Source: Plasmopara viticola
Lineage: Eukaryota > Oomycota > Peronosporomycetes > Peronosporales > Peronosporaceae
Direction of reading: 5' to 3'
NCBI GenBank assembly: GCA_001695595.3
Contig: MBPM02000042.1
Coordinates: 186,001 to 250,000, forward strand
Length of the DNA stretch: 64,000 bases
The notes under the pieces were generated by a model. It ran no database searches. It saw only the letters and a program-made list of their open reading frames with translations, and was not told the origin of the DNA. Made by a program: the position numbers and the translations under genes. Below, piece after piece: positions 1-12,577 of this stretch (within the stretch, counting starts at the first letter, position 1; the number at the start of each line of letters is the position of its first letter).

Positions 1-300
1 TATTTTCGATCCTTAATCGGGAACCTTGGTAAGACGGAAAAAAGTTGCCGTGAGCGCCTTCCTTCCTCATCAAAGAGTCGGTAAGAACATTGCTGGCTGC
101 CTCACATTTCCAAGGAGTTGTATATTAATTTAGCAGCATCATTACTATACTTCGAAGCAAATGACGTGTCTGTCGTAAGCATTCATTGCTTTAAACTAAA
201 GTTTATTATATGAAAAATACTTGAAAACAGGTCGAATAAGAAACAGCACGAATCTATAGAGCAGCTCCTGACCGTCTCAAGAAATCCTGCACCATCAGTT

Positions 301-472
301 AGCTCGTTCACGGATGTAATAACGAATGAAAAGTCGATGCCTGCAGCCAGAAGCGTGTGCAACGTGACACCGAAAAAGCGACTAGAAGAAGTTCAAATAG
401 CTCATTCACGGACGTGATGACGAATGAAAGGTCGATGCTTGCGTGTGCAATGTGACCAAAAAAAGTGACAAG
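301..472. repeat. imperfect tandem duplication, about 98-bp spacing
   Basis: A stretch beginning at 301 (agctcgttcacgga) recurs at 399 (agctcattcacgga). The two copies stay alignable for about 70 bases, through a shared cgtgtgcaa..gtgac segment. Copy one carries about 10 extra bases before that segment. The clear base differences in the first 40 positions are all transitions. Nothing in either copy looks coding. The remainder of 1-642 shows no gene I can support. Confidence 0.7.
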
Positions 473-642
473 GACTGTTAACATTCCACACAAACATTAA
501 AGACAAGAAACACCCGGAATTGGAACGCAGAAAATAATTATTCGGTTTGCTTCAGCGAACTCGTCAAAGAAAATGACATATAAAAAGTGAACTTCACAAT
601 CAGCACTGCAGCTTCTCCATCGATGACATCACTTCACATGCT

Positions 643-1051
643 TCAGTACCATCGGCCACGCGGTCGAGCAACCACAGCACCACCACGGACCACCGTCCTT
701 CCAGCTACAACAACCTCATCATTGTCCTTCATATCATGGCCATCACCTTCCGGGTCTTCGCGAAGTCCTCGCAGAGCTATCCGTCACATCCATCGATCGT
801 TCTGTTAGTACCTTAAAGTATATATGTCAATGTCAAATTACATTACCACGATAGCCACCAGCACCCCCAGCGTCATCATCCCCACCACCGAGTCCGCCCA
901 TATCACCGGCGTCATCGTCACCCATACCGCCGTCGATCAAAATACGATTTTTGCCACTGATAAGTTCACGGGTATCAGCATGATCAAGCGCGAGCGTCGA
1001 TATCGCTGAATCGAACAAAATTGACCCCAAGACAAAGAAAACGGCCTTCAT
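643..1051 (-). CDS. small secreted Gly/Asp-rich protein, two exons, 112 aa
   Basis: Exon 1 is 1051-847 and exon 2 is 776-643; the 70-nt intron starts gtaatg, ends atag, and holds a perfect TACTAAC branch site about 27 nt before the acceptor. Joined length is 339 nt with one open frame. Residues 1-21 form a typical signal peptide (MKAVFFVLGSILF start, hydrophobic core, cleavage near STLA). Residues about 41-66 are almost only Gly, Asp and Ala; the C-terminus is a Val/Gly/Arg segment ending GRWY. There is no RxLR, no LFLAK and an even number of cysteines (none after the leader), so it does not fit the named effector classes. Family knowledge does not give a function; a cell-wall or apoplastic role is inference only. 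It stands alone beside repeat-rich DNA. The intron match and clean splice phase make it likely to be a real gene. Confidence 0.65.
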
Positions 1052-4000
1052 TTTTGCTAGCTATTGAATTGAGAGCAAATTCAAGAGTGGGCAACGTAAG
1101 CTAGGCTGACATTGCCCAGTTGGCGTGTCAAATTTCCAAGAATTGTGCGTGAAGTAATTTTTGTTGATTCCGTGTAAATCGAATCAATGTGTTCTAACAA
1201 ATTATAGCCATAATAATGCCTGAAACATCTTGGCAGATTGTCTCCTTTTCCGGACTTTTTTTGCAAATGGATATTGTATTGCTTAGTATTCGTAGACTAC
1301 GGCCATAAAATATTTTTCGTTCCGTATACCAAAGCTGACAATAACAAACTCTTGTTTTGTCACTGGCGGTGAGTATGTATTGTACGGTTGATGTCCCTGT
1401 TAAGATTAGAAGCACTTTCATTTCATCACTCACAAGCTTGCACCTTGAAATCTCATTGACGTTTTTCATGCAAAGTTTGACAAAACGAGCTTATTGCGTG
1501 AACTTACGGTGGTGTGCGATCTTTTTTAAAATGCATCCGGACTAAAAATTAGTGAAGTTAAGTGTCGATTGCACACATTCGATATAAGAAAAGAACGAGA
1601 ACAAGGTTGATGTCCTTCTGCTTGATAGGTCTGTAGGTCAAGAGGGAACATAGTAATATTTGAATTTCGTGAAGCGTGAGAAGCCTAAACCTTTTTCATC
1701 GGTGGATTCAATTTACAGCGCTTGATCTTAGAGTATGAGAGCTCAGAAGCTGCGTTTAAAGATTTACGCTCTAATCACAGCTGTCGTTTGTTCTTTACGT
1801 CTTTAATAAACATTGCAGTGTAGTTAAATAAGTTTGATTCATTGCAAGTACAAATTGCTGGGCGGTTGACGTCATACAGAGAAATCTAGATTTGCCATAC
1901 CACTTGTAATTATGTCAGATCTGCGTGTCATAAACGGTATCATTTTCTCCGCCTGTAGCTTCGAAGGTGTTGCTCTAAACGACGACATTAACAGCGTCAG
2001 AAGAACGTTTGGCGGGACGATGTCAGCTAAAATAATATATGTGCTATGCAAGCAAGAAAGATGTGTGCTTAGTGATCGTCAGAGAGGTCGACTTTATTTT
2101 CCGTGTATGAGAGCGGACCACGCATGACAGAAACCACAATGACAAAAATTTTGGAAAGAATGGACACCATCAAGTCAAAGCTTGCGCACCACAATTGCCG
2201 CCACCAATTGAATTGTGCCAATAAGTCTCGATTTGCTGCTCAATAAACCCAAGTAAAGTAGCTTTTGAGCGTAATGATTACATATCGCTTGCGCGGGAAC
2301 CACAACTATAGTGTTTCGTACTAGACAGCGAAGGTGTTTACGATAATTGAACGTAACGAACGTTCCGTCCATAATCATTAAAACAATTTAACGGTGCTGC
2401 GGAAGCGAGTCGTCCACCGCCGGATTGTAGTGTGAGACATCTAAAAGCATGCACTGTAGATGGAGCGAGATCGTATTAGACTAGAGCTCTCCTTGTGGAC
2501 AAAAAGTAAACGATGCAATCAACAAATCAATTATGCGGAGGATTAGCGCACCAAGCAACAAATCATATAAGAATTGCTACACCAAATTGGTGCGGCCGCA
2601 TTGATCTCGAGTATAACGTAATCTACGCGATGCCGAAGTTATGGCCTTACTCGTGTATACGTTACGACAGCTACAAAAGACGGCAATTAAATGTTCTCAG
2701 CATATCGGCTGCCTTGGTAATGGATTCATAGAACAGTAAGAAATAATTGGTCCTTCAAAAAGAACAAAATTAAATCGTAGTTAAGGGTCCTTATCCTCTG
2801 AGGTGATCGAACATCGAAACAGTAACCAAATCATGAGCAGAGGGGAAGTAGACTAGAAAGATAGAACATCGCAAAACACGGAAGGCAATCTATGCTGCTA
2901 TAATGCACAGGAGATATCAACTGTACGAAAGATATAATACATATACATAATTCTTTTTTTTCGTTCGAATCTTATTTGGTCCCTTATAAGTACACAGTTT
3001 CAAATCCTTTATTCGAATCGCGATAAAAAATGTTACGGAATTGAACCAAAGCCAAAGGTTGGTAACGAAAAGTATGGAGCTGGCGAAACAGATGATCCCG
3101 CCGACTTTTTAATTGAAGAAAATAAACGAATTCCCATGCAAGTTATCACTGCAACCAGGTTTGTGCGATTTCTAATGTCACTCGAGGACAAACGGAGCTG
3201 GCGTTCGAGGCACTGCTCTAATTTATTTAATTATAGACTCGAAGTCTCTCAAAATTTGCATTCACGTAGCGCACATATAGTGTGAAGTCTTATTTAAGTC
3301 GCGTATTTATTGAAAAAATTGCAGCATCTTCTAAGAAAAAAATTCTAGGAGGAGTATTTATTTGAATGCGACTTGGCTTCTAAGTACAAGCTTTCGAGTA
3401 AGTCGCAGCATGTACTGTCATGGTCCAAAAGTTTGTCAAGCGCCGTGCAATGCCGGATCCTCATACGGTTGCAGCATTGCTTCTGAGAGAAACGCTGCAT
3501 TGTCGTGATTCGGTTATGAAGCAAAAAGCGATTCTTGTAAACAGGCTGCCGTAGCTATATGCTTAAAGAAATGCGTGAGTTCAAGTTCCTGTTCTTCGTT
3601 TCTTAATTAGAAACGCATATAGCTGTGAGCCTGACTCCCAGCGTTAGAATGCGAATTTTGTAACAAGACTTAATATGATTCTTATATTCTCAAATATGAG
3701 CGTACTTTTTACTGAAAATTATCAACAAAACCCCCTGTGAAATTCGTATTTTGCATTTACTATTACCCCACCCTTTCGTTAATCAGCCCCTCCTCCTTAA
3801 TGCAGTATCAATGAAATTGATAGACTATTTGTAATCTCATCATTAAGCTGAGTAGCAGATCCGAAATTAAGCCTTGATGCATATAACACATTTTCTCACA
3901 GGTGATCTCGCCTTGACAGCAGCACTTTTTCTGCTGCTGTTTGTCGTAACTTTGAAGCGCTGCATAGCCGATGGCTCGCCGTTTTCCCAGCAATCTCTGT

Positions 4001-4117
4001 CAATTGCTGTGGCAATGCTTGTTTACCTTCCCAGGTACACTTTGCCACAAAACAAACCCCCAGCACAATCCATCGCAGTTTGGGGTGCTTGAAGCGTCAT
4101 TTCGACGACAAAGATGG
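1052..4117. other. no gene recognised
   Basis: About 3 kb of AT-rich sequence with only short open frames (up to about 90 codons) and no recognisable domains on either strand. I see no tRNA-like cloverleaf, long repeat or splice-consistent gene. It is probably decayed intergenic repeat. Confidence 0.5.
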
Positions 4118-4159
4118 TGTGGAAACTGTGGACGGACCGGACACAACAGAAGACGATGC
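4118..4159 (+). mobile_element. CCHC zinc-knuckle remnant of a transposable element
   Basis: An open frame running from about 3971 to 4258 contains a textbook CCHC knuckle, CGNCGRTGHNRRRC (C-x2-C-x4-H-x4-C), followed by a polar tail. Knuckles with a GHNRRxC core are common at the C-termini of MULE transposases and in retroelement Gag proteins. No transposase core, reverse transcriptase or upstream partner was found nearby, so this is a fragment. Which element class it came from is not determined. Confidence 0.5.
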
Positions 4160-4259
4160 AATGAATCCGCGGCTCGCACAGCCAATGCAGAGATCAACCT
4201 TGACGCCTTGTGTACTGTGGATGATAAAAAACACTCCGCTTGGTCTCCTAGTACTTAGT

Positions 4260-6011
4260 TTAATTGCTCGTTCATGTTATTCTAAATATTGTATACCTGC
4301 TTGTTAGAACAATGACTTTCTGTCGCGATCGTTATTGGATTATCAGCTTCCATACGTGCAAAGTTGCAAGGATATTTGCATTACGAATGCTGTAAATCGA
4401 CAGAACATTGAAATATAATGGAATTCGCTCTAGCCAATCATAAATCATTGCTGTAGCTTAGGGATATTGCATTAAGGGGGGGCTGATTAGCGGCTCCCTA
4501 TTTATTTAGCTTCTACTTATTCGGATGATGCAGTAAGCTCCTCGGTATCTGCTTATCGATGTTCAAAACCTCACAAGACTATGTCACACAATTTGGGTGT
4601 GCCATTAAATAGAGTGACGCACACTGGATGATCCATTATCACAAAGTAGTAAAGCTGCACTTGTGTCACGCGACAAAGTCACCCTTCGTTCAGAGTGGAC
4701 AAAGTCAAACCCCATGGCCGACTACGACCCACCAACCTCAGCATCAAAGAGTAGAATGATCGCGACGAAGTTTGAGCCCAGCTCGTGAGCTTGCGCTTCC
4801 AAATCAAGTACTTCTTTAAATGGTACTCTACACACGCAGCGCACACCTGAACCGCGTATTTGCAAGCTCGTGCGTGGCTGGACGTAAGCGATCAGCTTTC
4901 TCGAATTTTACCTGACTTACTCTGTGTTCGTTGTGCAAATAAATTATCTAGCCTCATGAAACAAGGCTGTTTATCTATAGGCGCAGAGACACGAGGTGCT
5001 GTCACAGCAGTTACGATTATGCATTTGAAGTGAGCTTTACGATCATGCGAAAGTGCGAGCTGTGATCCCACGTCGGAAGTCGTAGGCACCTATGATGTTA
5101 AGGTGTCGACATAGCTTGATGAATGCTTAAGCGTCAGATGCGCACAGAAGAACGTTACGTAAGCAATATTTCTCAACGAATGGAGGCTTGATACTGGCAT
5201 TGCACGACATTCTGGTGGTACTCGCGTATCATGAATTGGCTGAGGATTACGAGCTCTTTTTAAAGCTAGGTACTAGTTGTACTCTTTGGTCGCGTTTCGC
5301 AACAGCTTTAGTATAATCGGTATCCGAGTAAAGGGGTGCTTTTGGAACAAGCTCGTCTGGCAGAAAACTTACGTTTGGCGCCTGCCAAACAATCGTTGTC
5401 CTGCGGCCTAAAGTCCTCTCTTTTGAGCACTGCTTTTGCAGTGGTCATTAAAGACCTCACAATTAGATTTGCTCGTGGACTTAGCATATCCTATCCTAGC
5501 AAATAATAATATAGTCGTATCGAAGACGCTGATTACCGCGATCAAAAGTATCGACGAGTCTTGCCGTACTAAAGCTTCAATATTCGTTATTTCTCGGAGT
5601 GCGAATGTCCTCTCCACTACATAAAAACAACAATATGTCGTATATAATGATCGATAAAGAATCAATTAAGCTGCGAAATTCTTAAGTTTTGGCAAGATTT
5701 GTTCACACATATACATTTATAACAATTTGAACAAAAATCTTATACACATGGGCATAAAGGTTCTGCTGTTGGCGACGGTATCGCGCGAAAATTCTTTTAC
5801 GTAATAAGGTGATTGCTTGCTCGATCGAGAAAAGGAGGAGAGGGACGATGTTACGCCTCGTCACTTGATGTCGCTCGCATCTGGCGTCTATCAAACGCGA
5901 TATTAAGAGCTGCGTTCGATAGTGAATCGTAACACCGACGACCTTGACTGCCTTTGTCTAAGCATGCACGGGTACCGCGGCATTGAGGTCTCTAAGTATT
6001 TTCTTATCAGT
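4260..6011. other. no gene recognised
   Basis: This stretch holds short open frames only (85 codons or fewer), with no recognisable protein domain, tRNA or long repeat on either strand. Confidence 0.5.
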
Positions 6012-6047
6012 TTTCGAGCTTCAAGCCCTTGTGCTTGAAGCTCGAAA
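6012..6047. repeat. perfect 15-bp hairpin
   Basis: The arm tttcgagcttcaagc (6012-6026) is exactly reverse-complemented at 6033-6047, with a 6-nt loop. No coding frame flanks it closely. It could be a remnant of a small inverted-repeat element or a footprint; there is no evidence that it acts as a terminator. Confidence 0.7.
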
Positions 6048-7229
6048 TTCGCATCGATGCGTGAGAAAGTCATTCAGCTTGTCCCTCTCGTGTCAATGAC
6101 TGAGGCATTCCATGTTTCGAGCCAGATTTTGGCCCAACAGATGGGTGGCTTTAACTTCGCATGATCCGGCGCCAACGTTACTGCGCTAATCTGACCCGGA
6201 TTATAATATAATTGGAGTAAGACAAGATACAACACTGGGTGTGTTCTTTCTTTTCTGGAATGCCAAGCTTATATTTCTTATATTTTATGACGACCTTAAA
6301 TGATATGAAGCACGGATGCAATTTCAAAATGTCATTTAGCGACACTTAGTCTTCAATTTGATTTTTTTCGTAAGTATTCGGCTACACATCTCATATATCA
6401 CAAAGTAGTTGCATGATGAGAAAGCGAGTCTTTACCGAGTTACTTGCCGCTTTACGTGAATGAGTTCATAGTTCATTCATAAAAAACGGCAAGCAACCCG
6501 TTGAGGCATACAATTAGTACAAACTTCACAAGTAGAAGCATGCTTCTCCAACATTTTAGCGTACCCACGCATACACTGCTTAGTACGTTGTTGGCGACAC
6601 ATTTTCCATGTTCTGGCTATCCATCGGTTTGTAGATGGTCTGCTGTGAAAAATTGAACCTGTTCTCAGGCAATCTTAAGCCACTTTTAAAATCAAACCGT
6701 TAAACGAGAGTCTTGAACCAAAATAGCCGACTCTGCGCTCAAAGACATGGTCGAGCAGCAGTTCTTTTTTTGTCACCAGATGTCGTGCCTGGCACAGTCA
6801 TTTGATCTGCTGCGTTGGTTAGCCAATACCACAATACCAGTGCCGCCTTGGACAGAAAAAGCACAAACTTATGCTAACAGTCTGCTAGCACCAAATTAAT
6901 TCCAGCTGGCTTGCCGTTGGTGGTACCGCATTTGGTGAGGGTATCAATATCCGGTCTGATCAAAAATGGTTATGCAGCATGAGTGGTGCTTTTACGATAA
7001 ACGTGATCTTTGAAACGAGACGACACCCACGCGGTGCGTAGTGAAAAACATAGAAGTTAGTTATATAATTTTTCATCACGAGAGACTGCTACACGAAGTA
7101 AATCACCTTGATAGATGATGTACTACCGTAGCTCGAATTTATACTTAAAGTCGATCCAGGTTTTCACTTAAATGCGCCATCAATATTTTGTCCAAGTCGT
7201 TAAGATGATCGCTTTCTAGAAGCTTTGGC

Positions 7230-7770
7230 TTAGCTGCACATATCCCGGGTAGTGCGGTAACAATTTAGCTAAATAATCTACTTTTCTATTTAAACTTTAT
7301 TTCAAAGTTAAATTGAAGCCATGTGCTCATTTTCTCATGTGAGTGGGGCGCCTAGGCTACATTGCGTAGTGATGCATGATCTGTATAGATTACAAGTTGT
7401 ATAAAGCCTTGTAGCTCAATTTTGTCTTGGAGAAAGCACAGTAGCTCATTGTCATAAAGAATTTCTTGAAAGCCTTAAGCTGCGGAGGTTGTAAGCAATC
7501 ACTCGATTGCAATCTTTGGTGTCTGCTAGTAGTAGTTCACTACCAAAACCTTAATCGGACTCAACATAGACGACATTGAGCGATCGTTATGATCTGGCAG
7601 AGCCATGATCGATTTCTTTAGAAGGCTTTCCTTGGCTTTGGTAAAAGCATTTTGGTGTTGAATCTTGTAAATTCGTTTTGTGTGTGTTTCTTGAGAAGAT
7701 CGAGCAGTACTTCCGCCACTTCTACATAGCTCGCACAGAGTTTGGGCAAGTGATTGGCAAGACCAAGTCA
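7230..7770 (-). mobile_element. decayed Ty3/gypsy pol fragment (RT/RNase H linker region)
   Basis: Reading the minus strand across several frames gives phrases typical of the end of gypsy reverse transcriptase and the start of RNase H: a segment resembling F-A-N-Y-L-x-K-x-x-x-x-Y-A-E-L at about 7765-7720, an HQNAFTKAKESLL stretch near 7650, LALP-like ALPDHNDR near 7600, and RKVDYLAKLLPHYPGY near 7290-7235. Frames are broken by several shifts and stops, so it cannot make a working protein. No LTRs were identified by eye. The assignment rests on motif order, not on a search. Confidence 0.5.
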
Positions 7771-7989
7771 CCTCCGTAAGACTTCTCTGCTCGATGCGGC
7801 CAATCCACATTGACCTTTACCAGATTATACGATGTGCCAAGACATTCTTTCTTAGAAATGTGACGTGGGGTGGGAGCTTACATGAATTTTTCCTTGATAA
7901 TGTCTGCCTCGTGCTATGCACAAATAATATGTCAATGATGTCAAGATATTCTTTTGGCAGAAATCACCCCCGTGTCACGCATTAATAGG

Positions 7990-10693
7990 TCCTTAAAGCC
8001 CAGTCACTATTTCCAAGGTACACATCTACCAAATGGCAACGCCAAAGGCGGGATTCGTGAGACCACATCTTAACATGTCGTAATCAAAGGTTTACGCGAG
8101 TTCAGTGTATCATTTAGGATTAAAGGTCAAGTTAATGCATTAAAAGTCTTTGCAGTTATTCAAAACCACGATATCCAATGTTGGTCTCATCTTTAGGTCG
8201 ATTGCCCACGACATTGGCTAGTATGTCGGCCATACCAGCCTTTTCAAGCTCCACCATGAGCAGCTTGACCGGCTTAGCCAGGGCACTTACGAAAAGATGT
8301 CATTTTAGGCTCATCTTATCGACATCTGCACCGACACTCCTTATGAAACGGTAAGTCGAAAGCATCTTCATTTACCGACAAGTCTGCTTAAAATACTTCT
8401 ATTCAAAGTGAATAGCTCTGCTCTTCTCGATGAGTGCTATGCGTCGCCATCGTTTGTTTGAAAGAGTTTAGGGTTCAAAGAGACTTTTTGTGTTCTTTCT
8501 GCGTCGACATTGTTCGTGCGTTAACTCGCGAATGTCTAAATTGACTTTGAACAAAGCCCTGTGCTCATTTAATCCACCACTCAGTGATTTATGTGTCGTT
8601 CTAGGGTTAGCGCGCCGGACGGATCGAACTTTGGCCCGCTATATACAGTGAGGGCTGTCCGCAACGATAGATGCTCACTGGACTACGTGCCACTACACGT
8701 GCACCCGCAAGGACTCGCCATTGATTACTTTGCCTACAGCTACCAAAATTTTGCAGCAAATGCTGTTTGCGGCACGGACGTTTTGACTGATAAAATTCCA
8801 CTCCACACTTATGAGCAGAGCCTTGATATTAGTTACTTAGCCAACAGATAAATATACCTTCCATAGTGAGCAGCAAATAAAATTACGACAAGTAATGCTA
8901 CACAATCACGTCGTGTACGTTATAGGAAGCTAGCCATACCGCACAGCACACGCAGTTCTTCTAGTCCTGATCAGTAGTTTAAGTGCCACTTCAGTCGCAG
9001 TGATGGAACTCGCATAAATTGCCCCAATTTGTATTAGTAAGCCAACAGCATTGTTCAGTGGTTTACGTGGCAATTCACGGTCTGACCTCTTGTTCTCTAC
9101 AATATCGATATCAAATTATGACGTTTAGATGACCAACTCCTTGTCCAACTCCGCCCAAATTTCTTGCCAACAACGCTTTTACTTCACAGTAAAGATAGAA
9201 ACATAACTTATTAAACCTACGCTTAAAGCAATGCAAAGCACCCGAAGCCTTCGCTTGGATTTTATGGCCTTCCAACACAATGGTGTCGATCAAAAAGTTA
9301 TGGTGCACTTGCCACGTGGAGCTTATAATAAAGTCAAACCTCCCCCACGCAGTGCTCAATATCATTGAAGCAAGAAAAGTCACACCGAGATCTAAACGAG
9401 CCTTGGTACAGTTGCCTCCGTTCCTGTCGCTAAGAAAATTTTTGCAGCTTATCAGGCTTAAAAGCACGACATATGCTACAGATTACAGACTTTTTGAGGC
9501 TATGCCCAATCAATTTTCAGTTTCTTTTTCAGATTCGACAGGGCTTAGCTAGGCCGCTGGGTGCTACCGGTTTCAGCGGCATACTACACGATTTCACGTT
9601 ACATATTAGTCGTAAAACCTCGGTGCGAATTGCATATTTGAGACCCTGGACCGCACATGACCACGGATGAAGCATGAACGAATGCCAATACAATTCATTG
9701 TAATTAATGGCTTTATAGGAGGCCGGGTCATTCCTTTAACTACAAGCCTGTTCGCCGTTCATTCTTATCGACGATGACTGCCACCTCATCCGAGAGGGGC
9801 TACTGGCCATTTTGGCAAGCATTATTAGCAAGCCCTGGACAAAGTTTAGCAATATTCTCCTGACACTTGCGGGCTTAAAGGATACCCGGATTTTAAAACG
9901 CGTAGCTGGGCGTTTGTGACGACTGATGCTTCAAGCCATCTCACGTAGAAAGTCGCATAGATAGAGGTGTTACACGAATGGACACGTGCCCATTCGCTTG
10001 CTCTACTACCAATCTTCGACATTGCCAAAGTCACTCCCTACTTTTACATCCAAAACGGGATCCATCTTGGTAATTTTAACCTCTTCGACATTAAGCAGGA
10101 CATTCATTTGTTTCTTCTGCTCAAGGATACTTCTGCTCAACTCGAGTAGCTTTAATTCGCACAAATTATCTGCCTTAGGCGTTTGCATTATCGACGAAGA
10201 CGGTTTTATCTTCCTCTCTCCTAGATGCTCCGATCGAGTGTTCTCATAACATGAAACTTCCTACAGACGCATACTAATTGTTGCATCCTCTCAGATCCAA
10301 GCAGTACTGTCTGCTATCTAGGTCTATCTTATATGTATATATATTGCGAAAAAAATCGCACTAGACAATAATCATAAAGGGTTAGCTTTAATAACTCAAC
10401 TGTAGATGAACTACAAGTACTGCAATGCTGCCATTAGAGAAATCGTGCATTAAAGTCTTTACCTGCCAATTTAAGTTTTGAATTGTTGCAAGTCACAAAT
10501 CGCTGCTCATAGTCTGACTTTAAAGCTAGTACTAGTCTAAACATTAAGACTCGTACGGCCACAAACCAATTCCGTTCATCTCTGCAGACGTGCACAGACG
10601 CAATCAAGCCATCACTTTGCGAACAACCTTTATCAACACTGCCCTTTTGAGTTCAGCAGCTTGCCAACAAAACACTTCACTTTCGTTATGTTA
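7990..10693. other. repeat debris, no gene supported
   Basis: The longest open frames are 118 codons (9111-9467, minus) and 90 codons (9280-9552, plus), neither with a recognisable fold. On the minus strand between 8301 and 8157 a 47-codon open stretch reads unusually like protein (it contains KLLMVELEKAGMADIL) and then stops; I do not recognise it. Overall this resembles old retroelement sequence. Confidence 0.4.
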
Positions 10694-11095
10694 TCACGTC
10701 GTGCTTGGAGAGTGTTCACGCTGCGCTAGAAAATATAATGCTGTATCAAATGGCGTTCTCAACGTGAGTCTCAGATTTCTAAGTATTGTATTGTATTGTA
10801 TTACGTCATCGCGTTGCCAAGTTATGCACGTGCTAGGCTCAGTCTGGCTAGTCCAAGGCATAGAGTGGTGTCCGCATACGTCGGGTCTCGTTCGGCGGGC
10901 AGTGCATCCAGCACTGAGGTCGTGAGGGTCTTCCATTATTTTGTTTGGCTCTGACTTGGTAAGAGCCCAGGTGGCGCCCTGGTGCTGGAGACCGTCGCGT
11001 CGAGGGTGAGACTCGTTAGAGACCTGCAGATGCCCGAGAGCACCTGCCCGAAGCGCGCGAGCAATTAGCCCCCGCGCTTGGAAGGAGAGCGTCAC
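10694..11095. other. GC-rich stretch with a 133-codon minus-strand frame, not called as a gene
   Basis: The 10,830-11,095 part is visibly richer in G+C than its surroundings and leaves a 133-codon frame open on the minus strand and a 111-codon one on the plus strand. Both translations are rich in Arg, Pro, Thr and His with no secondary-structure pattern, as expected from GC-rich non-coding DNA such as an LTR or repeat edge. A short tattg repeat lies at about 10,786-10,801. Confidence 0.4.
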
Positions 11096-12326
11096 CCCAA
11101 CCTTTTCCGAAGCAAATTTTTAAGTTTAAATGAAAATTCATTTGATTAATCGACAAGAAGCTATGTGAGCTTTATCGCAGAAATACTGTGTGGCATAGCT
11201 GACTAAAATTGCAAGCCCATTTGGGTTTTTAGAAACAACTATTTAAGTCCACAGAGTTTGTTCTTGGCACTAAAGTATGACAAAGCTTCAGCCGTTTTTT
11301 CTCTACATCAGCTGGTCTATTAAAATGTAAGGTCTGTTGTGTAAAGGGCGCATGGAGAGTAGCAAAAAAATTAACTCATATATTTCGAGACATGTTAGAT
11401 ACACCAACAAAGACCGACTGCTGGTCACATTGATCTGCCAGCACACGGCAAAACGACATGACTGTCGTTAAGATAAGAAGGGTAAGCATAATGTATGCGC
11501 TCTTATACCCTATGTGCCTTCGTGCTGTAAAACGGTCAAAGTTGAAATGAGGACCTCTTGTCAGCAAACTTATTGCGGTGCTCTATCCCAACATTCCAGT
11601 AAAAAAATATCCGCCCCTAAGACTAAAGAATATATCCCACGATACTTCCAAAATGCTTTGAATCTGTGTCAGCACCGTCCGTATTAAACCAAGCGTCAAA
11701 TACTGAACAAAGTGAGTCGCTGTCCTCAATTTTGCCTGCGCTGAACCGCTTTAATGCAGGAGATGGTAGTGCCTTTTGTAAAAGCATTGTTTTTTTGATG
11801 GCTATAGCGCGAAAGCCCATGCTCTACCCGAGTCTCTCAGAACTGGACATTTTTTATTTACTTTAGCGCAGGACGCCTTACCCGATTCTGGTCTCTTGGT
11901 GTGGAAGCGCTTTAAACTCAACCACAGTGAGATTAAATCCCGTAATGAAGCACATTTTTGCTCAGCAACAACCAGGCGCATGCCGCTCGAAGATGTCCGT
12001 GTCTACAGTTCGTGCCATGGAAACGTTGTGACACGAGGGCACTGGACAAACGATGAGCCAACAACTCATTAATGTCGCACTTAACCGACGCTTGAATGAT
12101 GTCGACTGCCTCTCAATGACCGGCTCATACAATATACGTCTGGGTATTCATTGTATGCAGTCAAATGTCTATGTAAGCTTAATGACTAGGAAAACGTCAC
12201 CACTCTCGGGACTCGTCAAGCTTAAACGACCACCGCGGCAAGCGTAACTCTGTACTTTTTGCCGGATGCAGCGGCCGCGTCCATCCTCATTGGCTTCGAC
12301 ATAGAGGCATGACCGCCTGATGTAAA
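11096..12326. other. no gene recognised
   Basis: Only open frames of 66 codons or fewer, with no domain and no clear repeat on either strand. Confidence 0.5.
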
Positions 12327-12577
12327 AGCTCTGAGTTTGAGGGCACCGAAGCGTAGGTGTAAAGCGCAAGAAAAAAGTCATTTAGAGCAAAGAGAGTTCA
12401 GCTAGTGAGACAATACCACCTAATGCTTTTGCGCGTGCCGAAGACAACATTACAAGCCTATGCTTCCAATTTGTTGCAACTTGCAGAGCAAATGCCGCGT
12501 ATTTAAAGCAATCGGCGATGCCTTACTGCTTACCGCGACAGTAATTATTGCTTCTGGATAAATTCGACGGCTTCTGC
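12327..12577 (+). repeat. dispersed repeat, copy A
   Basis: Aligns by eye with 22003-22250 in the same orientation. Shared landmarks in order are agctctgagt, a gcgtag..aaagcgc block, gtgagacaat, aatgct.ttgcgcgt, accgcga, attattgct and cttctgc. Divergence is high and both copies are interrupted in every frame. The parent element is not recognised. Confidence 0.6.

Noticed and set aside
10694..11095. A 133-codon minus-strand frame
   Set aside because: Composition-driven in a GC-rich patch; both strands are open and neither reads like a protein.
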